Source: Cellulomonas sp. Leaf334 (GTDB lineage Bacteria; Actinomycetota; Actinomycetes; Actinomycetales; Cellulomonadaceae). From it: a DNA stretch of 64,000 bases. The position numbers and the translations under genes were made by a program. The stretch is from the NCBI RefSeq assembly GCF_001424195.1, contig NZ_LMOO01000001.1:312256-376255 (forward strand), read 5' to 3'. This document shows positions 1-8,361 of this stretch, piece after piece; within the stretch, counting starts at the first letter, position 1, and every line of letters starts with the position of its first letter. Below the pieces are notes generated by a model. The model had not been told where the DNA came from. It made no database searches and saw nothing but the letters and a program-made list of their open reading frames with translations.

Positions 1-1691
1 CCGAGGGCGCCGTCGTGTCCGTGACCGTGCCGGTCTGGGTGGTGGCCGAGACCGACGAGGAGGCGGACGACACGTTGCCGGCAGCGTCCTTGGCGCGGAC
101 CGTGAACGAGTACGCCGTGGCGGGGGTGAGACCGGTCACGGTGTAGCTCGTCGAGGTGGAGGTGCCCACCAGGGTGGTGCCGCGGTAGACGTCGTAGCCG
201 GTGACGGCCACGTTGTCGGTGGACGCGGTCCAGGACAGCGGGACCGACGTCGGCCGAGGGCGCCGTCGTGTCGGTCGGGTTGGTGCCGCTGCCCTGGATC
301 ACCGGGTAGGCGTTGGCGACGAGCGTCTTGAACTGCGACTCGAACCACTGGCCGGCCAGCGGGGCGTCCGGCGTGGCGCCGGTGAGCTGGTTGGACAGCT
401 TGGGCGACACGAAGGTCGGGTCGCACATGCGGTCGAACCGCTTGCCCTGGTCGTTCTCGATCTCCTTCGACGCGCCGTCGGACTCACCCGGGGGCTTGAT
501 CCAGACGAAGGCGTCGAGGTGCGAGGCGGTGTAGCCCGAGGGCGACGCCTGCGGGAGCTCACCGATGCCCGCACCGAGCGGGTTGCACCACGCGCCACGG
601 TGGACGCGCTTGTCCACCTTGGACTCGTTGACGTAGGTGTTGTGGTTCGTGCTGGTCGACACGGCGGTCGGACGGGCGGGGCCGCCCCAGCCGTTGCGCG
701 AGGTGTCGATGAGCATGCCGAGTGTCGTCGGGAAGCCGGCCGCGACGAGCAGACGGTGCATGTGCGCCGTGAAGTCGACCTCGTCGAAGTCGAAGTTCCA
801 CTCGTAGAACGAGCTGGACCGGATGGGCGTGCCACCGACCGAGATCGAGGAGTCCGGCAGGAACGGCTCGTTGAGCGGCGTCGTGTTGGCGACGTCGCTG
901 ACGAAGCCGTCGACCGAGGCGAACCCGGCGGTCGTGGACTTGGCGACGTCGGCGAAGAGCGTCGCGGCGGGACCGGCGTTGCTGTCCCAGCCGAGCCAGC
1001 CCGAGTGGCCGATGTCGATGTAGTTGTAGACGTTCGGGATGGCGTGCAGCTTGTCGAGCGCGTACTTCACGCCGGCCTTGTAGTACGGCGCAGCCTGCTG
1101 GCAGGCGGCTTCCGAGATGTTCGTCACCAGGTTCGGCAGCGAGTCGGGCTCGATCGTCGCCACGATCCGGATGTCCTGGTACTTGGGGTCGGCCAGGAGC
1201 GCGGCGATGACGTCGATGTACTCGGTCTTGTACCGCGCCAGACCGGCGTCGGTGGCGGGGAGCTCACCGTTGGACGCCAGTGCGTAGCAGTCGCGGCCGG
1301 GCAGGTCGTAGATGACGAGGTTGAACACGAGCGGGCCGGAGCCCTTCTGGGCCACCGCGTTGTCGAGGTGGAACTTCAGGCCGTTGCCGTCGGCGTTGCC
1401 GGCGATGGCGCTGATGCGGTCCATCCAGACGGCCGTCGGCTGCTTGGCCACGGTCCGCATCTTCGCGGCCAGGGTGGCGTCGCCGGCACGTGTGGCAGCG
1501 CTCTCAACAGCTGCCGCGTAGGTGGGGTTCACGTACTGCGTGGCCCCCGCGTAGGGATTGTCGACGTGCGCTTCAGCCGCGCTCGCGCTCGTCGTGATGC
1601 ACAGGGGGGCTGCGAGCAGCGCCATCGCTGCTGCTGCGGTGGTGGCTGCGCGCAGGCGCTGCCTCACCGCTCTCTTGCCGTGTGTGGACAC
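1..1691 (-). CDS. GH6 cellobiohydrolase, secreted; 3' end outside window, frameshift in fibronectin-III region
   Basis: Secreted cellulase of glycoside hydrolase family 6, expected to release cellobiose from cellulose chain ends outside the cell. The GTG start at 1691 follows a GGAGG five bases upstream. Residues 1-38 are an Ala-rich signal peptide ending ASA. The first GH6 signature is YDLPGRDCYALASNGEL (about 128-144, with D134). The second is IEPDSL (about 180-185, with the likely acid D183). A later WIKPPGESDG holds a third conserved Asp. The extended loops and the C-terminal SPKLSNQL region resemble the exo-acting CbhA/Cel6B type rather than short endoglucanases. After about codon 475 a DTTAPS linker leads into fibronectin-III sequence (SWTASTDNVAV, TGYDVYRGTT), but that sequence is in another frame, so the raw reading frame turns to nonsense near 246-262. 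Either this is a sequence error or the gene is broken. A terminal carbohydrate-binding module would lie beyond the window. Confidence 0.9.
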   Translation of the reverse strand, partial: MSTHGKRAVRQRLRAATTAAAAMALLAAPLCITTSASAAEAHVDNPYAGATQYVNPTYAAAVESAATRAGDATLAAKMRTVAKQPTAVWMDRISAIAGNADGNGLKFHLDNAVAQKGSGPLVFNLVIYDLPGRDCYALASNGELPATDAGLARYKTEYIDVIAALLADPKYQDIRIVATIEPDSLPNLVTNISEAACQQAAPYYKAGVKYALDKLHAIPNVYNYIDIGHSGWLGWDSNAGPAATLFADVAKSTTAGFASVDGFVSDVANTTPLNEPFLPDSSISVGGTPIRSSSFYEWNFDFDEVDFTAHMHRLLVAAGFPTTLGMLIDTSRNGWGGPARPTAVSTSTNHNTYVNESKVDKRVHRGAWCNPLGAGIGELPQASPSGYTASHLDAFVWIKPPGESDGASKEIENDQGKRFDRMCDPTFVSPKLSNQLTGATPDAPLAGQWFESQFKTLVANAYPVIQGSGTNPTDTTAPSADVGPAVLDRVHRQRGRHRLRRLPRHHPGGHLHLDELHRDRSHPRHGVLVHGPRQGRCRQRVVRLLVGLGHHPDRHGHGHDGAL

Positions 1692-1754
1692 GTAGTCCTC
1701 CGGGTGTCGTTCGGCGTGCCCGGTCGGCCGTCCCGTCCGGGCGCATGTCGGCCG

Positions 1755-1799
1755 GGAAAGTCCACGGCGACTGGACGTAGATCACCATGCGGACTTTCC
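1755..1799 (-). other. Inverted repeat in the cellobiohydrolase 5' leader
   Basis: Nine-base arms GGAAAGTCC (1755-1763) and GGACTTTCC (1791-1799) are perfect complements separated by 27 bases. They lie 64-108 bases before the GTG start of the cellobiohydrolase, so they could fold in the leader RNA or be a protein-binding site. No T-run follows. Function unknown. Confidence 0.4.
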
Positions 1800-1853
1800 G
1801 GGCGGCACGGGGCAAAACGTTTAGGTTCCGCCCGTTACCAAAATGTGACACGA

Positions 1854-1869
1854 ATGAGAACGTTCTCAT
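1854..1869. promoter_or_regulatory. Perfect 16-bp palindrome, likely LacI-family operator
   Basis: ATGAGAACGTTCTCAT is a perfect palindrome with a central CG, the usual form of LacI-family operators. It lies 163 bases upstream of the cellobiohydrolase start and overlaps the stop codon (1866-1868) of the LacI-family gene in front of it. The natural reading is that the adjacent regulator, or a cellulose-responsive paralogue, represses the cellulase gene here. Binding is inferred from position and symmetry only. I found no second copy in the window. Confidence 0.65.
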
Positions 1870-2996
1870 CTGGACCGCGGACCCGTGCTCCCACGCACGG
1901 CGAGGCCCCCGATCTGAAGCTCCCGGCGCGCCCGGAGGTCGCCGTCGAGCACCGCGAGGACCGCCTCGCCGGTGGCCGTGCCGAGCTCGCGCTGGGCCGA
2001 GGGGAGCGTCGTGATCGACGGCGTGGCGAGCCGGCAGAGCGCTGAGTCGGAGCCCGCGATCACGGACAGGTCCCACGGCACCGCGAGGCCGGTCCGGCGC
2101 GCGACGTCGAGCGCCGCGACAGCCATCTGGTCCGAGTCGTACACGATCGCGGTCGGCGCACGGCCTCCGGTCAGCAGCCGCCGGGTGGCCACCGCGGCCT
2201 CCTCGGCGGTCCCTCCCGTGGCCTCGTGGACGAGGACCCCGCTGGCCGCGTCGAGCACCCCCGTGAGCGCCGTGAAGCGCTCCCGGGTGCGCACGAGCTC
2301 CTTCGGGCCGCTCACCAGAGCGACGTGCCGGTGCCCCAGCTCGAGCAGGTACCGACCGACGCGGACGAAGGCCTCGGCGTCGTCGAGCGTCACCGCAGCG
2401 AGGTCCACATCGCTCTGACCTGCACTGACGATCACCGCAGGCGCGCGCAGACGGCGGAGGGCGTCGATGCGCGGGTCCTCCGCGAGCACGTCCGTGACGA
2501 CCATGACGTCGAACCGGCGCTCCGCCCACCACTCGCCGTACAGGGTGACGGCGGCGTCCGGTCCGTCGACGAGCTGGAGCACCAGAGCGAGGTTGCGCGT
2601 CGCCAGGACCTCCTGCAGCGAGATGACGAACTCGAGCACGCCGGTGGCCTGCGCGACCGGACCGGCCGCGCCACGGTCGAACACGAGACCGATCGCGCGA
2701 GGTCCCGTGCGCATCGACCTGGCCGCTGCGCTGGGGCGCCAGCCGAACTCGTCCGCGACGCGCAGGACGCGTTCGCGGGTTGCTGCGGAGACGCCCGGTC
2801 GACCGTTGAGCGCGTAGGACACGACGGCGATCGAGACCCCCGCGGCGCGGGCCACGTCGGTGATCGTCGGACGTCGCGCCGGCGCCGGTGCCGGGGCATG
2901 GGAAGGGGCAGGGGAGGACGGCCCGGACGACGGCGTCGAAGGCGACGCGGAAGAGCCGGGTACTCCGGAGTCATATGCAGGTGTGACCACGATCAC
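1866..2996 (-). CDS. LacI-family transcriptional regulator
   Basis: DNA-binding repressor, probably of the cellulase gene that follows in the same direction. Residues 43-96 form the LacI helix-turn-helix and hinge: TITDVARAAGVSIAVVSYAL, then GRPGVSAATRERVL. Residues about 100-370 are a periplasmic-binding-protein-like effector domain ending SVIAGSDSALCRLATPSITT and LQIGGLAVRGSTG. The first 42 residues are Pro/Ser/Ala-rich and unusual for the family; no internal Met offers a shorter start. The assumed start is GTG at 2996 and a second GTG lies at 2990; neither has a clear Shine-Dalgarno. The stop codon sits inside the 1854-1869 palindrome, so this repressor may act on its own 3' edge as well as on the downstream promoter. 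The ligand is unknown; a cello-oligosaccharide is the contextual guess. Confidence 0.9.
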   Translation of the reverse strand: MIVVTPAYDSGVPGSSASPSTPSSGPSSPAPSHAPAPAPARRPTITDVARAAGVSIAVVSYALNGRPGVSAATRERVLRVADEFGWRPSAAARSMRTGPRAIGLVFDRGAAGPVAQATGVLEFVISLQEVLATRNLALVLQLVDGPDAAVTLYGEWWAERRFDVMVVTDVLAEDPRIDALRRLRAPAVIVSAGQSDVDLAAVTLDDAEAFVRVGRYLLELGHRHVALVSGPKELVRTRERFTALTGVLDAASGVLVHEATGGTAEEAAVATRRLLTGGRAPTAIVYDSDQMAVAALDVARRTGLAVPWDLSVIAGSDSALCRLATPSITTLPSAQRELGTATGEAVLAVLDGDLRARRELQIGGLAVRGSTGPRSR

Positions 2997-2997
2997 C

Positions 2998-3003
2998 TAG
3001 TGT
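2998..3003 (+). promoter_or_regulatory. Candidate -10 hexamer for the divergent sensor gene
   Basis: TAGTGT fits the actinobacterial TANNNT -10. Transcription would start near 3010, leaving a leader of about 58 bases before the chosen ATG at 3068. No convincing -35 is seen. It overlaps the start region of the divergent LacI gene, so the two promoters could interfere. Confidence 0.35.
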
Positions 3004-3067
3004 GTCGCCCGATGCGGGTGAAATGCATCATCTCGGCTCCGACGACGTGGGCGAGGGATGTGGGGTC

Positions 3068-5758
3068 ATGGGAACAGTGCGACGTGGACCGGTCTCACCA
3101 ACGGCGAGACGGACGATCGGTGTGCTCTCGCCGGTGGTCGGCGGGTTCTACTTTGGGGCCCTGATCGCTGGGGTGGCACGAGCGGCACGGGCGGCAGGTC
3201 ATCGCGTGGTCGCGGTGCAGACGTACCCGGCAGGGCTCGACAGGGAGCGGTACCCGGACGAGTCGATCCTCGACGCGCCCGTGGCGCTCGGTGCCGTCGA
3301 CGGCCTCGTGGTGGTCGGCAAGGCGCTGCGCAGCGACCGGCTCGCCTCCGTGCAGCAGTGGGGCCTGCCCCTCGTGCTCGTGAGCGAGGAGCCGCAGTCC
3401 GGCGACGACGCGGTCGTCCTGCCCGACAACCTCGGTGGCGTGCGCGCAGCCGTCGAGCACCTCCTCGGCCACGGGCACACGACGATCGGCTTCGTCGGCT
3501 GCCTGACGCAGCGGGACATGCGCGAGCGGTTCGCCGCCTACCGCGCGACGCTCGCGGACCACGGCATCGAGCCCCCGGACACCTGGATCTACGAGTCGTC
3601 GGACAACCACGAGCAGGGTGGCGCGGACGCCGCTGCCCGGATGCTCGCCGCCGGTTCCCCGACCACGGCAGTGATCGCCGCGACCGACCGGAACGCGATC
3701 GGGTTCCAGCGCGCGCTGCGGGCCGCCGGCCTGGTGCTCCCGCGCGACCAGGCCGTCATCGGGTTCGACCACGCCGACTCCGGTGCGCGCGTGACGCCCC
3801 GGCTGTCCACCGTCGACGCGCACTACGACCGCGTCGGAGAGACCGCGGTGTCCCTGCTGCTGTCCCGGATGCGCGGCGAGGACGTCCCCGGCGGCGAGTA
3901 CCGCGCACCGTCCACCCTCGTCCTGCGCGAGTCCTGCGGGTGCACCGAGTCCGCCCGGTCGGCCCCCGCCGCGGGTGCGGGTGCGGGCAGCCGCAGCGGC
4001 TACCAGGTCCTTCGGGCCCTCGCGGGCACGGCCTTCGTGGGTCCGTCAGGCGTCGGTGGAGCTCGTCGCACGGGGGTGGCGCCCCGCGAGACGTGGTGGC
4101 ACGCCGTCGTGGAGCCGATCGAGACGGCAGCGGAGCGCGGGACCGTCCCTGGGACCGCCACCCTCGCCAGGCTCGCCGACGTCACGTCCGCGATGCAGCC
4201 GCACCCCGAGGCGCTGGAACAGCTGGTCATCTGCCTGCGCGGTGTGGAGGCAGACGTGGTGGAAGCGCTCTCGCGTCCCGAGCACGAGACGGCCGTCCGG
4301 CGCGCCGTCACCGAGGTGCTCCTCGCCCTCACCAAGGGGTGCACCCGCGCCATGCTGGCCCGCAGCGGTCAGCTGGAGCGCACGATCGTCGACCAGTACG
4401 AGGTCGACATGGACCTCCTGCGCGGCGACGGTGCGAGCCCGCGAGCTCTGGGCTGGCTCCCGCGGGGCGTCCGGGGCCACGCCTGCCTCGGCCTGTGGCT
4501 CGGGGCGGACCGCGGCCCCGGGGACCGTGAGATGGAGATCGTCGGCGTGCACGACACGTCCGGCACGCTGTCGCGCCTGGTTGGCGTGCGGACGACGGCC
4601 AGCCAGTTCCCGCCCGCGGCCCTCACGCGTGCGGGCACCGTCGGGTCCAACGAGCTCACCTTCGTGGTCCCGGTGACCTTCGGGGGCAGCGACTGGGGCC
4701 TGCTGGCCATCGACGGCACCGTGGAGACACGGGCGACCAGCGCGCGGGACCGGTTCAACCACTGGGCTGCCCTGCTCGCGGTCGCGCTCGACCAGGAGCG
4801 ACTGCTGGCCAACCTGCGCGAGCAGCGCCGCGCGCTGGAGCAGGCAGCCGCCCGTGAGCGTTCGTTGGCGGACACGGTGCGGGCCAGCGAGGAGCGGTAC
4901 GCCCTCGCGTCCATGGCTGCGCACGACGGCACGTGGGACTGGGACGTCTCCGCCGGCACCGTGTACTACTCGCCGCGCTGGAAGCAGACGCTCGGGTACG
5001 ACGACGACGTCATCGGCGACTCGCCGGGGGAGTGGCTCGAGCGCGTGCACCCCGCCGACCGCGACGAGCTGTCGGCGTCGATCGCCTCCCAGCTGGCCGG
5101 TGCCGGCTCGCCGCTCGAGCTCGAGCACCGGGTCCGGACGTCCTCCGGCGACTACCGGTGGATGCTGTGCCGCGCCGTCACCGTGCTGGACGACGCGGGC
5201 TGCCCGGCTCGCCTCGTCGGTGCGCTCGTCGACGTGACCGAGCGCAAGGAACAGGAGATCGCACTGCAGCGTGACGCGCTGCGGGACCCGGAGACCGGCC
5301 TGGTCAACCGGCTGCTGTTCCTCGACCGCCTCGGGGCCGCTGTGCTCCGGACGCGACGTTCCCCCGGCTACGACTGCGCGCTCGCGCTCGTCCGGGTCGT
5401 CGACGGCGGGGCGATCCCCACGCAGGGACGGCTCGACTCGGACGGGGACGCGCGCCTCGACCTGCATCGGGAGCTCGTCCGCCGGCTGCGCCGCCCGCTG
5501 CGCGAGGGCGACACCCCGGCGCGGATCGCGGAGGACGACTTCGTGGTGCTGCTGGACGACGTCGGCCCCGGAGGCGTGCCCGCCCGGCTCTCGCTGCTGC
5601 TCGACCAGCTGCGCCAGGAGCTCGGCTCCCGGCTCGCCATCGGCGTCCTCGGCAGCATCCGCGGGTTCCGGGACGTGGGTGAGGTGCTCCGCGAGGCGGA
5701 CATCACGTTGCTGCGCGGGGCGTCGCGACAGGGCCGGTCAGGGTCGGTCCTGAGATAG
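3068..5758 (+). CDS. LacI-type ligand-binding / PAS / degenerate GGDEF sensor protein
   Basis: Predicted cytoplasmic sensor of 896 residues. Residues about 15-305 are a LacI/RbsB-like sugar-binding domain (TIGVLSPVVGGFYFGALIAG, then AVIGFDHADSGARVTPRLST) without any helix-turn-helix. A helical middle region leads to a short coiled coil, then a PAS_3 domain at about 607-731 (GTWDWDVSAGTVYYSPRWK to VDVTERKEQE) and a GGDEF-like domain at about 738-890 that begins DPETGLVNRLLFLDRL. The catalytic GG[DE]EF loop reads AEDDF (near residue 821), so diguanylate cyclase activity is probably lost and the domain may only signal or bind. A longer GTG start at 3002 is possible; I chose ATG 3068 because GAGGG lies upstream and residue similarity begins there. 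It diverges from the LacI gene, suggesting carbohydrate sensing. No EAL domain is present. Confidence 0.85.
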   Translation: MGTVRRGPVSPTARRTIGVLSPVVGGFYFGALIAGVARAARAAGHRVVAVQTYPAGLDRERYPDESILDAPVALGAVDGLVVVGKALRSDRLASVQQWGLPLVLVSEEPQSGDDAVVLPDNLGGVRAAVEHLLGHGHTTIGFVGCLTQRDMRERFAAYRATLADHGIEPPDTWIYESSDNHEQGGADAAARMLAAGSPTTAVIAATDRNAIGFQRALRAAGLVLPRDQAVIGFDHADSGARVTPRLSTVDAHYDRVGETAVSLLLSRMRGEDVPGGEYRAPSTLVLRESCGCTESARSAPAAGAGAGSRSGYQVLRALAGTAFVGPSGVGGARRTGVAPRETWWHAVVEPIETAAERGTVPGTATLARLADVTSAMQPHPEALEQLVICLRGVEADVVEALSRPEHETAVRRAVTEVLLALTKGCTRAMLARSGQLERTIVDQYEVDMDLLRGDGASPRALGWLPRGVRGHACLGLWLGADRGPGDREMEIVGVHDTSGTLSRLVGVRTTASQFPPAALTRAGTVGSNELTFVVPVTFGGSDWGLLAIDGTVETRATSARDRFNHWAALLAVALDQERLLANLREQRRALEQAAARERSLADTVRASEERYALASMAAHDGTWDWDVSAGTVYYSPRWKQTLGYDDDVIGDSPGEWLERVHPADRDELSASIASQLAGAGSPLELEHRVRTSSGDYRWMLCRAVTVLDDAGCPARLVGALVDVTERKEQEIALQRDALRDPETGLVNRLLFLDRLGAAVLRTRRSPGYDCALALVRVVDGGAIPTQGRLDSDGDARLDLHRELVRRLRRPLREGDTPARIAEDDFVVLLDDVGPGGVPARLSLLLDQLRQELGSRLAIGVLGSIRGFRDVGEVLREADITLLRGASRQGRSGSVLR

Positions 5759-5766
5759 CGGGACGC

Positions 5767-5809
5767 ACGACGCCCCTGCCCCCCGGGTGACGGGAGGCAG
5801 GGGCGTCGT
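5767..5809. terminator. Strong hairpin terminator between convergent genes
   Basis: Fourteen-base perfect arms ACGACGCCCCTGCC (5767-5780) and GGCAGGGGCGTCGT (5796-5809) with a 15-base loop. It lies between the stop codons of the sensor gene (5758, plus) and the RNA helicase (5819, minus), so it can terminate both. Confidence 0.8.
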
Positions 5810-5818
5810 CGTGTCCGG

Positions 5819-7588
5819 TCAGCTGCGGCCGCGGGCCGGGCCGTGCGTCGGGCGCGAGGCGCCGTGGCCCGGACGCGGGCCCGCGTCGAGACGGATGCGC
5901 AGCGGTCGGCCGGCGACCCGCGTACGGGCGAGACGGTCGATCACGTCGGCGGAGAGTCCGGCGGGGATGTCGACGAGCGCGAAGCTGCCGAAGATGTCGA
6001 TCTTGCCGACGTCCTTGCCGGTCAGGCCGCCCTCACCCGTGAGCGCGCCCACGAGGGCGCCCGGCTGGAGGCCGTCACGGTGCCCGACGGCGACGCGCCA
6101 CCGCGGCGAGCCCCCGGCGACGTGCGTGTCGGAACGACGGCGCTCGCCACGCTCCGGACGGTCGCCACGGTCGTTGCTGCCGCCGGTGAGGTGCGCGCGC
6201 GACAGTGCGTCGTCGAGGTCGTCGCCGTGCTGGACGGCCACAGGTCCCTCGTCGCCGACGGCGAGCGCGGTCACGACCGCGAGCAGCTCGAACGGGTCGA
6301 CGTCCGGGTTCTGCGCGAGGTGCACCGCGATCGCCTCGCGGTACAGGTCGAGGCGGTCCAGCTCGGCACGTGCCCCCGTGCGGGCCAGCAGGGTCTGCAC
6401 CCGGTGCGCGGAGACCTCGGCGGGCGACGGGATGTCGACCTGCAGGAGCGACTGCCGTGTCGTGCGCTCGATCTGGCGCAGGCGGGACTGCTCGGACGGC
6501 GTGACGAACGACAGTGCCTCACCCTCGCGCCCGGCACGGCCCGTGCGGCCGATCCGGTGCACGTACGTCTCCGGCTCGCGCGGCACGTCGAAGTTGACGA
6601 CGAGGCCGATGCGGTCGACATCGAGACCGCGTGCAGCCACGTCCGTCGCGACGAGGACGTCGAGCGCTCCCGTGCGCAGACGGTCGACGATCTTCTCGCG
6701 CTCCGTCTGCGCGACGTCACCGGAGATGTACGCCGCGGAGATGCCGCGCTCGATCAGCGCGCTGCCGACCTCCTCGGCCGCACCGCGGGTGCGCACGAAC
6801 ACGATCGCCGCGTCGGCGGGCGACACGGCCAGCACGCGGGCCAGCGCACCGGTCTTGTGCCGGTGCGGGACCACGGCGTACGTCTGCCGGACGCTCGTGA
6901 CCGTGGACGCCTGGCGCGAGACCGTGATCTCGACCGGGCGGTTCAGGTGCTGCTCGGCGACGCGGCGGATCTGCGGCGGCATCGTGGCGGAGAACAGCGC
7001 GACCTGGCGCTCGCGAGGAGCCGCGGAGAGCACCTTGTCGACGTCCTCGGCGAAGCCCATGCGCAGCATCTCGTCGGCCTCGTCCAGCACGAGGAAGCGG
7101 ACGTTGTCCATCTTCAGCGTGCGGCGGTCGAGGTGGTCGAGGACGCGGCCGGGGGTGCCGACGACGACCTGCGCACCGCGGGACAGCGCGCGCTGCTGCG
7201 GGAGGAACGGGGATCCGCCGTACACCGCGAGGACGTTCAGGCCGGGCAGGTGCGTCGCGAACGACTGGATGGCGTCGGCGACCTGCATGGCCAGCTCGCG
7301 CGTCGGGGTCAGCACGACGGCCTGGACGGCCGGGAGGTCGTAGTCGATCGCGGCGAGGAGCGGCAGACCGAACGCCGCCGTCTTGCCGGTGCCGGTCTGG
7401 GCGACGCCGACGATGTCGCGGCCGCTGAGCAGCGCCGGGACGGCCTGGGACTGGATCGCCGACGGGATGGTGAAGCCGAGGTCGGAGATCGCGGCCTCGA
7501 GGGCCGGCGGCAGACCGAGGTCGGCGAAGGTGGCGTCGGCGGGGATCTGGGAAGCGTCAGAAGGCACAGCGGACAGGGCAGAGCTCAT
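5819..7588 (-). CDS. deaD: DEAD-box ATP-dependent RNA helicase
   Basis: ATP-dependent RNA unwinding, probably in ribosome assembly and mRNA turnover in the cold. All helicase motifs are present in order: Q motif region FTIPSAIQ, Walker A AQTGTGKT, PTRELA, TPGRVLDHL, DEAD box VLDEADEML, SATMP, then in RecA domain 2 VFVRTRGAAEEV, ARGLDVDRIGLVVNFDVP and HRIGRTGRAGREG. Residues about 500-570 (KIDIFGSFALVDIPAG to GRPLRIRLD) match the DbpA/CsdA RNA-binding domain that guides DeaD-type enzymes. The protein has 589 residues. The ATG at 7588 has only a weak ribosome binding site and is preceded by a gene-free leader of more than 200 bases, which is common for cold-regulated helicase genes. Confidence 0.93.
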   Translation of the reverse strand: MSSALSAVPSDASQIPADATFADLGLPPALEAAISDLGFTIPSAIQSQAVPALLSGRDIVGVAQTGTGKTAAFGLPLLAAIDYDLPAVQAVVLTPTRELAMQVADAIQSFATHLPGLNVLAVYGGSPFLPQQRALSRGAQVVVGTPGRVLDHLDRRTLKMDNVRFLVLDEADEMLRMGFAEDVDKVLSAAPRERQVALFSATMPPQIRRVAEQHLNRPVEITVSRQASTVTSVRQTYAVVPHRHKTGALARVLAVSPADAAIVFVRTRGAAEEVGSALIERGISAAYISGDVAQTEREKIVDRLRTGALDVLVATDVAARGLDVDRIGLVVNFDVPREPETYVHRIGRTGRAGREGEALSFVTPSEQSRLRQIERTTRQSLLQVDIPSPAEVSAHRVQTLLARTGARAELDRLDLYREAIAVHLAQNPDVDPFELLAVVTALAVGDEGPVAVQHGDDLDDALSRAHLTGGSNDRGDRPERGERRRSDTHVAGGSPRWRVAVGHRDGLQPGALVGALTGEGGLTGKDVGKIDIFGSFALVDIPAGLSADVIDRLARTRVAGRPLRIRLDAGPRPGHGASRPTHGPARGRS

Positions 7589-7825
7589 GAAATGGGGAAC
7601 CGATCATCGCGGGGCGGAGCCCTGAACCGTGCACCAGGTCGGCGAACAGCGGGTCGCAGCCCCGGACCACCCAGCGGCAACCGCTCACGCGATGCCTAGA
7701 CCACACGACGCGAGGCGGGCCCCGACCGGCTCAGCGGTGGTGGCGACGCCTCGAAGGGGGACGCGACGAACTCCAGATTCGTGAAGGAGTCTACCGGTCG
7801 GACGTCCATCTAGGCAGGGTGCATT
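7589..7825 (-). other. Gene-free leader upstream of the RNA helicase
   Basis: No coding sequence is visible on either strand. A TAGACT hexamer at 7793-7788 (minus) could be the helicase -10, giving a leader of about 190 bases. No convincing -35 and no known RNA motif were recognised. Confidence 0.35.
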
Positions 7826-7851
7826 CTGTGACGTCGCGCACGACGTCACAG
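7826..7851 (-). terminator. Hairpin overlapping the stop codon of the CoA-binding gene
   Basis: Eleven-base perfect arms CTGTGACGTCG (7826-7836) and CGACGTCACAG (7841-7851) with a 4-base loop. The stop codon of the minus-strand CoA-binding gene (7846-7848) lies within the stem. No T-run follows. It may end that transcript before the helicase promoter. Confidence 0.55.
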
Positions 7852-8259
7852 GTTGCGCCGTGGACCCTCGATCGCGGGGCACGCGTCCATCACCACGTCG
7901 AGCCCGGCCGCACGGGCTCGCTCGGCCGCAGCCTCGTCGACCACCCCGAGCTGGAGCCACACCGCCCCGGCGCCGATGGCGATGGCCTGGTCGACGACCT
8001 CGCCGCACAGCGAGCTGTTGACGAAGACGTCCACCACGTCGACCGGCCCGGCCACGTCCGCCAGGGACCGCACGCCGGCCGCACCGTGCACGGTCGGCGC
8101 CTGCGGATGCACGGGAACGATCTCGTGCCCGAGCGACTGGACGTACGCGGCGACGCCGTACGCGGCACGGGAGGTGTTGGTCGACAGGCCGACCACCGCC
8201 CACCGTCCGGGGACCGTGAGCAGGCGGGTGATGACCTCGGGATCGTTGCGATGGACCAT
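7846..8259 (-). CDS. CoA-binding domain protein (YccU-like)
   Basis: Small cytoplasmic protein of 137 residues with a single Rossmann-like CoA_binding domain. The family pattern is clear: WAVVGLSTNTSRAAYGVA near the N-terminus, IVPVHPQAPTVHG, VDVVDVFVNSS, AIAIGAGAVWLQLGVVDEAA and the terminal VVMDACPAIEG with the conserved Cys. The biochemical role of the family is not established; CoA or a nucleotide is the presumed ligand. The ATG at 8259 directly follows a GGAG, which is tight, so translation may start slightly differently. It diverges from the phosphatidyltransferase gene. Confidence 0.85.
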   Translation of the reverse strand: MVHRNDPEVITRLLTVPGRWAVVGLSTNTSRAAYGVAAYVQSLGHEIVPVHPQAPTVHGAAGVRSLADVAGPVDVVDVFVNSSLCGEVVDQAIAIGAGAVWLQLGVVDEAAAERARAAGLDVVMDACPAIEGPRRNL

Positions 8260-8334
8260 CTCCGAACTGTGGCACCACCGGCGCGGTGCCGCAGCCACGA
8301 GCGCGCCGTCGTCGGACCCGCGTCCGCGGCCGCA

Positions 8335-8340
8335 TAGGAT
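8335..8340 (+). promoter_or_regulatory. Candidate -10 hexamer for the phosphatidyltransferase-DUF881 operon
   Basis: TAGGAT fits TANNNT and lies 21 bases before the GTG at 8362. No clear -35 is visible. It is the only good candidate in the 102-base divergent gap. Confidence 0.4.
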
Positions 8341-8361
8341 CGACGCCGCCAGGACGAGACG

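Noticed and set aside
3002..3067. Longer start (GTG 3002) for the LacI/PAS/GGDEF protein
   Set aside because: The extra 22 residues show no similarity to the domain and overlap the proposed -10; ATG 3068 has a better context.
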